Of a stretch of 64,000 bases of DNA, positions 41,001 through 51,800 are shown one piece after another; the first letter of the stretch is position 1; the number at the start of each line of letters is the position of its first letter. Where the stretch lies: assembly GCA_001939145.1 (NCBI GenBank), contig LSRX01000132.1, positions 664,592-728,591 of the forward strand. The letters run 5' to 3'. Made by a program: the position numbers and the translations under genes. Below the pieces are notes generated by a model. That model saw only the letters and a list, made by a program, of their open reading frames with translations, was not told where the DNA came from and did no database searches. Source of the DNA: Symbiodinium microadriaticum. Its lineage: Eukaryota; Sar; Dinophyceae; Suessiales; Symbiodiniaceae.

Positions 41001-43334
41001 GAATCGGAAACAAGCTAAGGCCCAAACCCTAAACCCTAAACCCTATTAGGGCTTAGGTTTTGGGGTCAACTTCCAGAGCACAAACAGACTAAGTGAGCAG
41101 AACACGAACAGACGAAGTCAGTCGATCTCGGTGTGTCTTTGAACCCTGGGCGTTCTGGCGGGAAGGGGGGGAGGTTATAGGAAGTACGGGTTTCATGCTA
41201 TGGGGGGGGGGGGGTTGGATGACTGCTGAGGCTTCGAGGATTTTCGGTGCTCAGGAACTTATTGATGCAAAGTGCCGTAATGGCACAATGGTGCGATCGA
41301 GCATTTGGACAAGGTGCTTTCCTTAGCATCGTAGGGTAACGTAATTTCCATACTGCCAGCAGCAAAGGACCGAGTAAGTAAGGTCTTGAAGTACTTTAAC
41401 TACGGGGTGATAAGTACTTACCAAGTCCCGTAATCTTTCAAGCAACCCGAACTTAGCTAAGGATATCCCGATTATGATTAGGGCTCCTGTGTACACGGAC
41501 ACTATGAATGAAGCTTAAACCCTAAACTAAACCGCTGCCTGCAGCCTCGTGACTTGTTCTTCGGTAGCTCCTCAGTGGCTTTGGCATGGAACGCAGAGTC
41601 TTTCGAGGTTCAGGTGGGCGCGGTGTTCTCTGAATGCTTGAGACTGCAGGGTTTCGGGTTGAGGGCAGGATTGAACCAGTGTTGAAGAGCTTTGTGGCGA
41701 CACTTACAGGCTCTGGAAACGACCAGACGGATCTGCCACAGCCATGGGTCTAGGTCTTTCTGTTCACGGCGCTGGGATGCCATGTACCATGCGGATCCAC
41801 ATGTCCCTCAAGCCTAAACCCTAAACCCTAAAACCTTAACCCTAAACCCTAAACGTCTCTATCAGGACATTGACCTGCAGCTCAACTCTGCCGCCATAGA
41901 GGCTCTGGGGTTGGAGGTGCACTAGGAATCCTATCCTAAACCCTAAACCCTAAACCCTGAACCATAAACCCAAAACCCTAAACCCTAAACCCTAAACTCT
42001 GAACCATAAACCCAAAACCCTAAACCCTGAACCCTAAACCCTAAACCGTGTAATCCCTTTAAAGAAGCCCTTAAAGGAACCCACGCCGTCTCGAGGAAAG
42101 TGTCCGGCATTGTGGAGCGAGCCGACCTCTCGCAGATGACCGGGATGCGCTCGGGGTGCCTCTAGAGCTGCTAGGTTTAGGGTTTCAGGGTTTAGGGTCT
42201 ATAAGGGCTTTAGGGTGTATGAGGGTTTGGTGCCTCTAGAGCTGCTAGGTTTAGGGTTTCAGGGTTTGGGGTTTGTAAGGGCTTTAGGGTTTATAAGGGT
42301 TTATAAGGGTTTAGAGGTTTTAGAGGCGTTAGGGGTTTTAGGGGTTTAGGGTTTCAGGTTGGTCACGAGGTTAGGGGACTGGGGTTTCGCAGAAGTTTTG
42401 ATAAGGGTTTAGGGATTAGAGCTTAGGGTTTAGGGCTTAGGGTTTAGGGTTCAGAGTTTAGGGTTTAGGGTTTTGGCTTACTGCACTTGTTCAAAGTTTG
42501 GATTTCGACCACCGTTTTGCCCAGGGCACCCGTGGGTCTTCAACGATGTCTACACGAGGTGTGAGGTTTGGGGTCTACGTTTAGGGGTTTTGGGGTTTTA
42601 GGGTTTTGGGGTTTATAAGGGTTTCAGGGTTTATAAGGGTTTAGGGGTTTGGGGGTCTTGGGTTTTAGTTCCCTACTTGGTGTAACCAAAACTAGACTAA
42701 GGATCCTAGAAGGTAGCCCCAAAAAAGGCACTACCATGAAGACTATAGGTAGGGTTTCCAGTCTTCGATTCGAGCGTGGGGTAAGGATTGAATTGTCTAG
42801 GCTTCAGAGTTTGGGGTTCCTAAACCTTAAGGCCTAAACCCGCAATGGAGTTTAGGGTTTAGGGTTTAGGGCTGAGGGTTTGAAAACTCAGGCCCCAAGC
42901 CCTAAAGCCTACAATGCCGAAGCGAGGGCTTAACAACTCTAAACCCTAAACCCTCAACCCGCTAAACCCTAGACCCCTAAACCCCTCAACCCTAAATCCT
43001 CAACCCTAAACCCTCAACCCTAAACCCTACACCCCTAAACCCTACACCCCTAAACCCTAAACCCTGAACCCAGATCAACAACGTCTAAGGAACATGTAAC
43101 CCACCGGGAAGACCACAGACTCTCGAGGTATGGACCCCAAAAGCCAAGCCCACCAGAGTGGGGCAAAGCTTAGGGCTTTATAGGGGTTTAGGAGTTAGGC
43201 GTTTTGGGGGTTTAGGGGTTTAGGGGTTTCAGGGGGTTTAGGGGTTTAGGGGTTTAGGGGTTTGGTGATCAGGTTTCCCCTAAACCCAGTGCAAGCTGCT
43301 TGGACAGGATCTTCTGCGCTTCCTCCGCCACGGC
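37918..43334 (-). CDS. ATG8: ATG8/LC3/GABARAP-family ubiquitin-like autophagy protein (split gene)
   Basis: Four minus-strand exons (43334-43297, 42159-42085, 40159-40097, 38053-37918) join in phase to 103 codons plus stop. The order of recognisable ATG8 parts is complete: N-terminal helix (EEAQKILSK), HPERIPVICERS (the RIPVI strand), GSMLCGEFKYI (the LTVGQF-Y-IRK region), QARIYLFVNGITPKTSTPMS, QLYDQFKESDGFLYI and a C-terminal Gly run followed by VQ-stop. The exposed glycine fits ATG4 processing of a short tail. ATG8 is lipidated and acts on autophagosomes and, in apicomplexan relatives, on the apicoplast. The first exon (about 10-12 residues with Met) was not found. Introns are 1137, 1925 and 2043 nt, of telomere-like words and TIR elements. 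Donors GC, GT, GT; acceptors AG|G, AG|G, AG|C. Confidence 0.88.
38372..38476. mobile_element. TIR element, family C, in ATG8 intron 3
   Basis: TACCTATAGTCTCCATTCTA GTTCC...GGAGCTACAATGGAGACTATAGGTA. Outer TACC/GGTA ends intact. Confidence 0.85.
38525..38614. mobile_element. TIR element, family A, in ATG8 intron 3
   Basis: TACCCATAGGCTCCTAAGTA...TACTTAGGAGCCTATA; right end slightly decayed. Only 50 bp from the C-family copy. Confidence 0.85.
39061..39170. mobile_element. TIR element, family B, in ATG8 intron 3
   Basis: CCCCTAAGGGCCTACGTACC...GGGTACATGGACCCTGGGG with AAATAGTATATACTTTGGCC core. Confidence 0.85.
39831..39948. mobile_element. TIR element, family G, in ATG8 intron 3
   Basis: CCTTAAAGACGAAATGAACC...GGGTCATTTGGTCCTTAAGG; shares GGGATTCATAGTATAAGGGT with 50186-50299 in opposite orientation. 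Confidence 0.8.
39972..40071. mobile_element. TIR element, family C, in ATG8 intron 3
   Basis: TACCTATAGTCTCCATTGTA CTTCC...GGAAGTACAATGGAGACTATA; 26 bp from exon 3. Confidence 0.85.
40097..40159 (-). CDS. ATG8: ATG8 exon 3
   Basis: CCCAG|G then FVVHGSMLCGEFKYIASLLT + GA, donor GTCTAA. Aligns with the (K)YLVP-DLTVGQF-YVIRK segment of ATG8 proteins; the usual LVP reads VVH. Joins to exon 4 as ...LLT-D-QARIYLF. Confidence 0.82.
40573..40686. mobile_element. TIR element, family L
   Basis: CCCCTAAGGGTCAAGCACCT AATAATCAT...ATGATTATTAGGTCCTTTGGACCCTTAGG. Its outer ends resemble family B, the core does not. In ATG8 intron 2. Confidence 0.7.
41548..41820 (+). other. clean plus-strand frames antisense inside ATG8 intron 2
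   Basis: Plus strand reads PRDLFFGSSSVALAWNAESF EVQVGAVFS (41548-41690) and ELCGDTYRLWKRPDGSATAM (41695-41815), both long and repeat-free. On the minus strand an AVADPSGRFQSL frame ends at GTAAGT. Either a nested gene or a warning of how often such frames arise by chance. Confidence 0.3.
42085..42159 (-). CDS. ATG8: ATG8 exon 2
   Basis: CTAGAG|G then HPERIPVICERSARSTMPDT FLET + GC, donor GTGGGT. HPERIPVICER is a near-consensus ATG8 beta-strand. A plus-strand frame across the same bases (KVSGIVERADLSQMTG) is its shadow. Confidence 0.88.
42180..42480 (+). repeat. telomere-like array in ATG8 intron 1
   Basis: TTTAGGG/TTTATAAGGG variants for 300 bp directly upstream of exon 2, including two copies of GGTGCCTCTAGAGCTGCTAG (about 42155 and 42229); the first copy overlaps the exon 2 boundary. 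Confidence 0.9.
43297..43334 (-). CDS. ATG8: ATG8 exon 1 found (N-terminal helix)
   Basis: GTGCAG|G then AVAEEAQKILSK + CA, donor GCTTGC. Joined to exon 2 it gives ...EEAQKILSKQHPERIPVI, one residue longer than typical ATG8 at this point. The true first exon upstream is missing; MKFLIEK at about 43447-43467 is a weak candidate. Confidence 0.72.
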
Positions 43335-43439
43335 CTGCACACAACTACGGGGGTTTAGGGTTTAGGGGCTTAGGGTTTAGGGGTTCAGGGTTTAGGGTTT
43401 AGGGTTTATAATTTAGGGTTTAGGGTTTAGGGTTTCTCG

Positions 43440-45040
43440 ATAAGGAACTTCATGTCCGTTATCGCAAAAAAGTGGACGGCGTACCGATCCCCATTGTAGT
43501 AGCTTAAAAGGGCCTAGAGTAAAACCCACAAGAGGGCTCGATGTGCTTAGGGTTTGAACGGAAACAGACCATCAGCATCCTCATGCGGCTGAAGTTTATT
43601 TAACAAGGCATGCAGACAGCCAGCTGTACACATCCTGGGCCCATGTTGCGACTTTGCGGAGGTTGTAGCTGCTTTGTGCAGGCACCCGAACTCTTGAGGC
43701 TCTACAACCCTGCAGTTGAGGCTTCGGGTTTTGCCGTTTCAGTATTGCAGGTTTCGGGTTCGTTGTCTAGGGTTTAGTTGGGAGCAAAACCCGAAACCCT
43801 AAACCCTAAGCCCTAGTTTATAAACTCTAAACCCCTAAACCCTTATAGTTGGGAGCGTCCTCACCCGGTAAGGCGAACCCTGTAAACCCGGTCCAAACTC
43901 TGCAAGACCTTACGGCTAAACCCTCAGCCCCAAACCCTAAACGCCTCACCACAGACATTATACCGACAGGAAGTCCCTACACCCTGGAACCCTATAGCCC
44001 GAGGCACATGTCTAGCAATAAGAATAACAAAAAAAGTGGTAGTGACAATAAAATTCTATTGAGTCCACAGTACTATGTACCCAACAACAAACTACATGGG
44101 TTCAGGAGAGTAGTGAGCATGTAAGCTAGACACTTGGAGCGGCATGTCAATAGTGTACATGGGCAGTTCTCTAAATTAGGGTCTCTTCCGGGGTCCTTTT
44201 TATAAGAGTGCCGTACTATATTGGGGACCTCAACAAGGACCCTAATTCAGAGAACTACCCACATGGACATGGACCCCTTTGAGGGTCAATTCGCCCTACA
44301 ACCCTACAACCCTACGACCCTAAACCCCCTAAACTAAACCCCTAGCCCTACAACCCTAAACCCCAAACCCCGAACATCCCTGAGCTCTAAGGGCCTAAGG
44401 CCACCTAAACTCAACCCTGAACTCTACTGTAAACCCTACAGCCTCAACCCCCTATAAACCTCGAGCGAACCTTCATAGTAACTTCTCTAGTAGAGAAGCC
44501 TTTTAGCAGAGACACTGCCCTCCTTAACCCTAAACCCATAATCCCAACCAGCCCTGGCCTGACCCTTAAACCCCTAAATCCCAAACCCAAAACTTAAAAC
44601 CCCAAAACCCATGCCCAAAAACCCTAAACCCTAAACCTTATGAACCCCAAACCCCTAAATCCTAAACCTAAACCCTAAACCCCAAACCTTATGAACCCTA
44701 AACCCCTAAACCCCAAACCTAAACCCCAAACCCTAAACCTTATGAACCCTAAATCGTTTGCTGCCCGGGGGTTTAGCAACAAAGCCTTTGCCACGGCGCG
44801 ACCGGAAGCGCTGTCGCCCTGCCTCTTGCGAGACCCTACTTACCCTTGAGGGTTTAGGGGTTTAGGGTTTGAGGGTTTAGGGTTTTAGAGGGGTTTATTG
44901 ATGTAAGGGGTTAGGGCAAAGTTTAGGGGTTTAGGGGTTCAGGGTTTAGGGGTTAGGGATTTATTTATGCAAGCAGTCAGCAGACAATCCAAGCGAGAGC
45001 GAGGGTTTAGGGGTTTAGTGTTTACAGTAGTGGTTTGGGG
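43440..45040. other. telomere-like blocks with unassigned islands
   Basis: Minus-strand 43570-43700 is open (NLRKVATWAQDVYSWLSACL then VK-stop, with AATAAA), possibly the end of an upstream gene. 43945-44120 carries a plus-strand frame (SSNKNNKKSGSDNKILLSPQ). Dense CCCTAAA blocks at 42945-43075 and 44560-44760 hold no gene. Confidence 0.45.
44161..44270. mobile_element. TIR element, family D
   Basis: GGGCAGTTCTCTAAATTAGG GTC...GACCCTAATTCAGAGAACTACCC around CTTTTTATAAGAGTGCCGTA. Copies at 58747 and 61209. Confidence 0.85.
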
Positions 45041-45286
45041 GCTAAGGGTTCAGAGTTTATCACCTTTGTGGTCTCTGTAAAGGGTTCTGTACTATAAAGT
45101 TTACTATAACCAAGACCGTCTATCTATACTGCTAATACGGAACTAGGTTGGGGAAAATGTCAGGTAACCACAAACCCGCAACACGTATAGCCTTGTATCT
45201 TATAACCGGGCTAGGCGCATGTCTCGGAGGCGTCGGCACGGTTTAGGGTTTAGGGCTTGTAGGGTACTAGGGATATCATGGATCAG

Positions 45287-45399
45287 GGTTCGGATACTTC
45301 AGTGCCTTCGATGTTTTTGCTCAGCTCTTGAATCCCAAGTGTGAACGAATGATGAATGTCAGGATCGCCAAACACGTGTCTCGGTTCACAGGCCAGTGG
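45287..45399 (+). CDS. exon candidate, unidentified protein
   Basis: GATCAG|GG opens FGYFSAFDVFAQLLNPKCER, MMNVRIAKHVSRFTGQW. GTGCAG at 45400 is a possible donor, 13 bp before the family B element. CTTAG at the element end would be the acceptor, as at 16.66 kb. Convincing protein character, family unknown. Confidence 0.42.
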
Positions 45400-45412
45400 G
45401 TGCAGAACATAG

Positions 45413-45522
45413 ACCCTAAGGGTCCATGTACCCAAGTAGTAGATACTTTGGCCCCAAAATACCTAAATATAGGGACTACTTTAAGGCCTAAATATATACT
45501 AGTTGGGCACATGGACCCTTAG
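45413..45522. mobile_element. TIR element, family B
   Basis: CCCTAAGGGTCCATGTACCC AAGTAG...CTAGTTGGGCACATGGACCCTTAG. Sits directly after the exon candidate 45287-45399. Confidence 0.88.
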
Positions 45523-45531
45523 CGAGATGGC

Positions 45532-45855
45532 CTACCCTAAACCCCAAACCCTAAACCTTAAACCCTAAACTCCTAAACCCTAAACTCCTAAACCCTAAAC
45601 CCTTAACCCTAAACCCTAAACCGCTAAACCCTAAACCCTAAAACCCGAAACCCTTAACCCTAAACCCTTAACCCTAAACCCTAAACCGCTAAACCCTAAA
45701 CCCTAAAACCCTAACCCTTAACCCTTAACGCTAAACCCTAAACCCCTAAACCCTAAACTCCTAAACCCTAAACCCTTAACCCTAAAACCCTAAACCCTTA
45801 ACCCTAAACCCTAAATCGCTAAACCCTAAACCCTAAAACCCGTAAACCCGGCCTA
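45532..45855 (-). repeat. dense CCCTAAA array
   Basis: About 320 bp of CCCTAAA, CCTAAACT and CCTTAAC units with internal higher-order copies (CCGCTAAACCCTAAACCCTA recurs four times). Confidence 0.95.
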
Positions 45856-46189
45856 CCCTAAGACTCTATACATGCTGATAACGTCCTGAGCCCGACACCG
45901 GGAGGCCAAAGGCCTGAAACTAACTGAACTTTGAAGTAACCAGGGAGAAAAAAGTATAGACTTTTGTTTTATAATGGTTCCTTTAAGGAACAGGTCCAAA
46001 AAAACAAAAGTATTCAAGTATGGTACTCCAGAACCCAGCTAAACCTCTTGGCCCTCAGCCCTGAGCTACCCTAAAATCCTACAGGGTTCAGGGTTTAGGG
46101 TTTATATAGGGGTTTAGGGATTTGGGGTTTAGGGGTTTAGGGTTTAGGGTTCTTTTTTTGTAGGGTTTAGGGTTCAGGGTTACATAGAC

Positions 46190-46996
46190 TTAAGCACGCG
46201 ACCTCCGTTTTTGTCCATCACCGCGCCTTCCCACGAGGATACGCGGCTCGGATCAAGACGGATCCCGACGAGTGGGCAGATGCTTCAAAAAGGAATGCGC
46301 CAAAGCGAGACAGACCCCGATTTCAATCAAGGATCCCATGTGAAGGGTTTAGGGTTTAGAGTTTTAGGGTTTAGGGATGTAGGGATGAAGACACGAAATT
46401 CATAGACCCCAACCAGGAAGAAGGACCATAACCGGATCCTAACAGCCAAGCATTGAAAACCCTATAAAGACAAGGGCCTAGGGCTCTTCATTACCGGTGC
46501 CAGGTGTAGAGTTCAGCCCTCAGCTCGTTTGAAGAACATGAAGTTCGTGCGACTGCAGGGAGGAGCACAGGCTGAATATCAGTCATGCCCTAGACCTTAG
46601 ACCCTAAACCCCAACCCCCGAAAACCCTGAACCCCGGTTTAGGTCTTTAGGGTTTAGGGTTTAGGGTTTAGGCTTTAGGGTGTAATCCTAAACCCCAGGG
46701 CTCAACCCCTAAGACCCAAACCCCCAGGCCGTAAGGCATCTAGAGACCTAGGGTGAGGCCTATGGGGTGGACGTCGTCTCGCTGTGCGGAACAGAAGCAA
46801 AGTCTGGCTTTGCTTCCAGCCACCAAAAGCACAGACACAAAGCTACATGCTGAATAACTGCACTGCACAACTTGCAACCAAACCCAATGACTACCTGGCG
46901 GAGGCTATCGTTAAAATGAAACTCGGCGCCCTCACTTGCACAAATCCTTCAGCTCGCCCGGCGGAGGGCCTAAGGGATTCGCGCAAGAGGATGTAG
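46190..46996 (+). CDS. candidate exons of an unidentified plus-strand gene
   Basis: 46195-46330 reads TSVFVHHRAFPRGYAARIKT, DPDEWADASKRNAPKRDR. 46784-46996 reads YMLNNCTAQLATKPNDYLAE, AIVKMKLGALTCTNPSARPA and runs to a stop at 46994-46996. Both are repeat-free. The antisense is also partly open (a GTGAGG donor occurs on the minus strand), so the strand is provisional. Confidence 0.35.
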
Positions 46997-47764
46997 GTTT
47001 TCGGGGTTTGGGGTTTAGGGTTTAGAGCTTAGGTTTAGGGTTTTTAGGGTTTTTAGGGTTTAGGGTTTTTAGGGTTTAGGGTTTATAGGGTTTGGGGTTT
47101 AGGGTTTCGGGGTTTGTGGGTGTAGGGTTTATGTTGTGGTCTGAAGGTTCAGTGCAGGGTGTGCTGGTACAACTCACCTCCTCTGCGAAGTAGGCAATAC
47201 TTTGTGGGTTTGGGGTCTATACCCTAAACCCTAAACCCTAAACCCCTAAACCCTAGACCCTTTAAGTTGAGGGTTTAGGGTTTGTAGGGCCTCAGGCTCC
47301 TCAGGGTTTCAGTTTAGGGGCGGAGGGCTTCGGCAAGAAAGGATGTGGGGTTCAGAGAGTAGCGTCGAGACTTCCGGTGCTTGGAGCAACCCGAACCCTA
47401 AACCCTGAACCCTAAACTCTAAACTCTCGCAGACAGGAAACCCCCTCTCTTGGGGAATTCGGATGTGAGCTGTTCAAAAGCATAAAAAAAATTACGCTTT
47501 CAGTTCTAGAAGGGATCATAGTATCCCAAAAAGTTTACAGTGTAGTAATTCAGCTGCTAAGCCACATACGCCCTACAGCCGAAACCCTGTACACCCTAGA
47601 CCCGCAACCCTTCAACCTCTCCATGCCCGAAATGCCAAGAAAGCTGCAAGGCTTGAACTTCTCACCAGCACCGAAGGTGAACTTGCATGCCGCCTGGCTT
47701 TGGGCTTTCGTTGATTTTTCAGGCCGCATCATCTGTAAAGTAATATTGGATCATATGGAATATG

Positions 47765-47835
47765 TTGCGTTGTGTATATATATATATGTATATAGACATG
47801 CATATATATATATATATATACATATTATATTTATA
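47765..47835. repeat. (TA)n microsatellite
   Basis: TATATATATATG-TATA runs; no gene. Confidence 0.8.
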
Positions 47836-48394
47836 CCCTCGTCCTCGGCCGAAGCCCCAGGAATTTGATTTTGGCTTCCAAGCCCCCGACCCTAGACGCT
47901 GACCGCAGAAAGTCAAGTGGGCGTGGCCGGGGGGGTAGGCACTGCAGTGCTCGAAGACTGCATGCCCCTGTCCATCCCCTTAGGGTTCAGGGTTTAGGGC
48001 TTTAGGTACTTTATTTTACAGGGTTTAGGGCGTTAGGGCTTTAGGTATTTGTATTCTGCTTTTTGGGGTTTAGGGTTTAGGGTTCACCCCCACCGGCCCC
48101 CATTCGTCGTCTTGTGCACTCTGGACATGGGTTTAGGGTTGAGGGCTTAGGGATGCTGATTGGGCCCTGATGTTGAGAAACCCTAAACCCTAAACCCGTC
48201 TACTTTTCACCAGTGGCGAGGTCGAGGCGAACGACACGAAGTGTTTACAACTGTGCACATATCACGTATGTTAACAGTATATACTATATGTGTAAATTTA
48301 AATATATCTATAAACACATTATCACACGATATTATGCTATATGCTTTGTATTTATTGTGGTCTTATATGGGTGGTAGCGATCAGGGTCTAGGGC

Positions 48395-48655
48395 TCAAGG
48401 TTCAGTGTCTAGGATTTCATGATACATACGGATTCTGGATGTAGGTCCTCGAACTTTCAGACCCCTGCAGGAGTTGGGAAAGCTGTCGGTGAACCCTGCC
48501 GTATTTACGGCACAGGGACCATCGATCATTGAACAGCACCGACAAGCAATATCGCCGAAGGGAAGCCATAGATGACTGAATACGATAACAGAGGGCTTAG
48601 GGTTGACATGGTCTGATACTGTAGCAGTGGTCAGGGTTGAGGGTTTAGGGCTCAA
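48395..48655 (-). CDS. open frame downstream of FRD, unidentified
   Basis: 86-codon minus-strand frame (FSHLWLPFGDIACRCCSMID). A different minus frame (MASLRRYCLSVLFNDRWSLC) and a plus frame (ELGKLSVNPAVFTAQGPSII) are equally open. Could contain the last FRD exon; not resolved. Confidence 0.22.
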   Translation of the reverse strand: MSPKPSTLTTATVSDHVNPKPSVIVFSHLWLPFGDIACRCCSMIDGPCAVNTAGFTDSFPNSCRGLKVRGPTSRIRMYHEILDTEP

Positions 48656-48823
48656 TAGCTTGCACCCCGGTCATGTTAGGAAAGACTGCAAGCTCCTTTT
48701 CACCCCAAACCCTGTATCCCAAACTCGAGACCCTAAACCCCAACCCCCCAATTCATAAACCCTAAACCCCAAAACTTAGACCCTAAACCCTAAACCCCAA
48801 ACCTTAAAGACACTGCTCCCTGC

Positions 48824-48856
48824 CTTGCCGGCAACTCGGCCAAACACGACGCAGTC
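48824..48856 (-). CDS. FRD: FRD exon 17
   Basis: TTGAG|G then [20 protein letters not shown] looks like another GC donor, so more coding probably follows below 48.8 kb. Confidence 0.88.
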
Positions 48857-51800
48857 CTCAACAGCAGGGAACGGAAGGCTTCATGGAGTATCTTTGCCCA
48901 AAAAGGTCAGAGATTGGGGTTGAGGGTTTAGGGTTCAAGGTTGAAGGACTCTAAACCCTAAACCCTATATGTACACCCTAAACCGTTTAGCTTAGAGCTT
49001 CTAGGGTTTAAGGTTTAGAGGGCTGCATAAGGATTGCATAAAGGGAGTGTCAATTAAAAGGATTTACATTTTTTGACCTGATGCTCTGAAGTGACTAATA
49101 GTTCGGGGATCGGGTGTAACTGTAGAATAACAGCAAACCCTAAATCGACGAAGGGCCAGCAAAGAGTTGCCACCCAGGCGGTTGTTGCCGTGGATGCCAC
49201 CAGCCGCCTCGCCAGCAACATAAAGTCCAGGAATGACCTGGTACGTCTTAAACATGGGGGGGGAGTGGTAGCATCTCTTTGCCGGGATCGTTAGATGAGG
49301 ATCCTTCTGATTTGGGTTCCATACTCCAAGGGAACTTTGGAGCTCATCTGAGGGATTGCAAGAAGGATCCTTTTACTTGGAAAGTTAGTGGATGAGATAA
49401 CCCTGGGTTCCTCTTAAAGATCCTGAGTTGTAGAAGAGCTACACCAATTCAAAACATGCTGTGTTGCAAGAGTTCAAGATTTAGGGTTTAGGGTTTAGGG
49501 GTTTAGGGTTTTAGGGTGTAGGGTTCAACGAACTACTATAAACCGTCTGTTGTCTATGATAAGCCCGAGAGTAGGCAGTCGCCCGCTAGCACTAGGATAC
49601 CAAGGGCTAACAACATCCTGATGTGTTTAGGGTTGAGGCCATTTACGGTTTAGGGTCGAGGGCATTTAGGGTTCAGGGCTTACGTAGGAGTTTAGGAGTT
49701 TAGGGTTTACGATGGTTTAGGGTTGAGACCGCTGCATAAGCGTTTCGGACAGGAGGCCTTGCCCTTCTTGTCAATACACTCGGCGTCCACGGTGCACTCG
49801 AGCCCCCCCATGCCTTCGGTTTAGGGTTTAGGGTTCAGGGGCCTTCGGGTGTCTCAGCTTTAAGATACCGGGTTCCTTTGAAGAGTTTCATAAGACTTAA
49901 GGCTTACTGTTTCATAAGACTTAAGGCTTACTGTAAGGTTACTAGTTACAGGGATGCAAATGGGGGGCGCAACGATGAGAATAATGTTTGGGGGGGTGTT
50001 TTGTAGTTTAGGTATGTCTAACTGACTTCTTACTGCGGTCTATGAAGGGGGCCTTCTTACTTTTCTTCCGACCCTCCATATTATGCTTGCTCGCCGTATG
50101 CGCCAACGATTCTTGCAGGGAGGGATTGCAAGTCGATGCTTATGGTCAGCTTCGGCGCGAGTTTACAATTTTAGGCCTGTTCTTACCTTCAGGACCAAAT
50201 GACCCTTAAAAAAGTAGGGGCCATATACCCTTATACTATGAATCCCTATATGGTCTATGAACCCTAAACCCTTTTAGGGTTCATTTCGTCTTTAAGGTAA
50301 AGCTTGTCTCAGATTTGGCTAGCATCCGTGCTTCAGCGCTTGCTTTCGGGATTCGGGTTTAGGGATTTAGGGTTTAGGGTTTCTAGGGTTTAGGGTTTTA
50401 GGGATTTAGGGTTTAGGGTTTAGGGATTTGGACCTTGCAGGAAAACAGAATCACCGGCAAGTAGCAGTAGTGGATCACGGGAGTAATGATCGCCACGTAG
50501 AAGGGCTCGGTGGGCACCTGGAAGGCAGCCACTGTCCATTTCACTAAACCCTAAACCCTAAATCCAAACAACTGATTAATACAAACTCCTAGAGCCCAAA
50601 ACCCAACAAGCCCTAAACCCTAAAGCTCGACTAAATGGTTCGCCTTTAGGACCCCCATAAGGGGAACCCCTAGAGTCCTAGAGTTGGGCTTTAACATTAA
50701 AGGAACCATAAACCCTAAACCCTTTCGGCAGATTTTGGGCTTCGGCGGATTGTGTCAGAGCTTACTCTAGGAAATTTTCAGGCCGTTCTAGGAGGCTTCT
50801 AGAAGGTCTATATACAGTATAGAAGCCTTATAGAAGCCCTATATACCCTAACCTCCCCACCTGTAGTTTCCCTCAGCTTACAGGCCCTTGGAGCCCTCCC
50901 CTGGCCCGAGCCCGAACTCTGCATCTGCCCCTTGGGTCTAGCGCCAGACCCAGGGGGCCTGAATACCTAAAGTGGTTCAGGGTTTAGGGGTTTAGGGTTT
51001 GGGGTTTAGGGGTTTTAGGGTTTAGGGCTTTAGGGTTGGGTGTAGGGGTTTAGGGATTTAGGGTTTATGGACCTAAATACGTACTTTTGGGGACCATATA
51101 CCCAATTGGAGGGTACAGGGTCCTGGAACCTGTGATGTGGTTCCTTCAAAAGCCCTTGTTGCTGCAGAAGAGCTTCCTTGCATGGCTAGAACGGGGCTTG
51201 GGCCAATGAGGGGGTACATTATGTTATCGTTGGATTCTGAATTAGGTTAGAGACTATAGCTACGCCAAGGGGGTGAAGGGTGTAGGAGTGTAGGGTTTGC
51301 TGGGGTTGGGTTTCAGGTTTACCTTGGAGCCGCTGATACGCGGAATCCTAACCCCTTGTTAAATTCCTATAGACTCGTGGTGGATCCCTCAAGTAACCCA
51401 AGTATACCTCAACCCTAAACCCTCAACCCATCTAAACCCCAAACCCCCTAAAACCCTTTACAGCCCTGAAAGCAACCATATAGACTCTGCAAAGGAACCC
51501 GAAGCTTTCCAACGCTTCAGCCCGCCACAAGGAAATCTTTCCAATAACAAAAAGAAGCTCCTCAGAACACTGAAGCCGATAGGAAGCCTGCCTCCTGCCT
51601 TTGGTTAGTAGGGAATGGAAGAATGGAGGTAGTGGTACTTATAATAGTTCCCATTCCTCCATTCCCTACTAACGAAAGGTAAGGCCTTCGAGCCATCGAT
51701 GATGTTGTGGAAGAACTTCTTGCCGCTGCCCGTCTTGCCGCTGGGCTCGTCCCAAGTCTTGCCGGACCTCTGAGGTCTGACTAGGTTTAAGGTACTTTGC

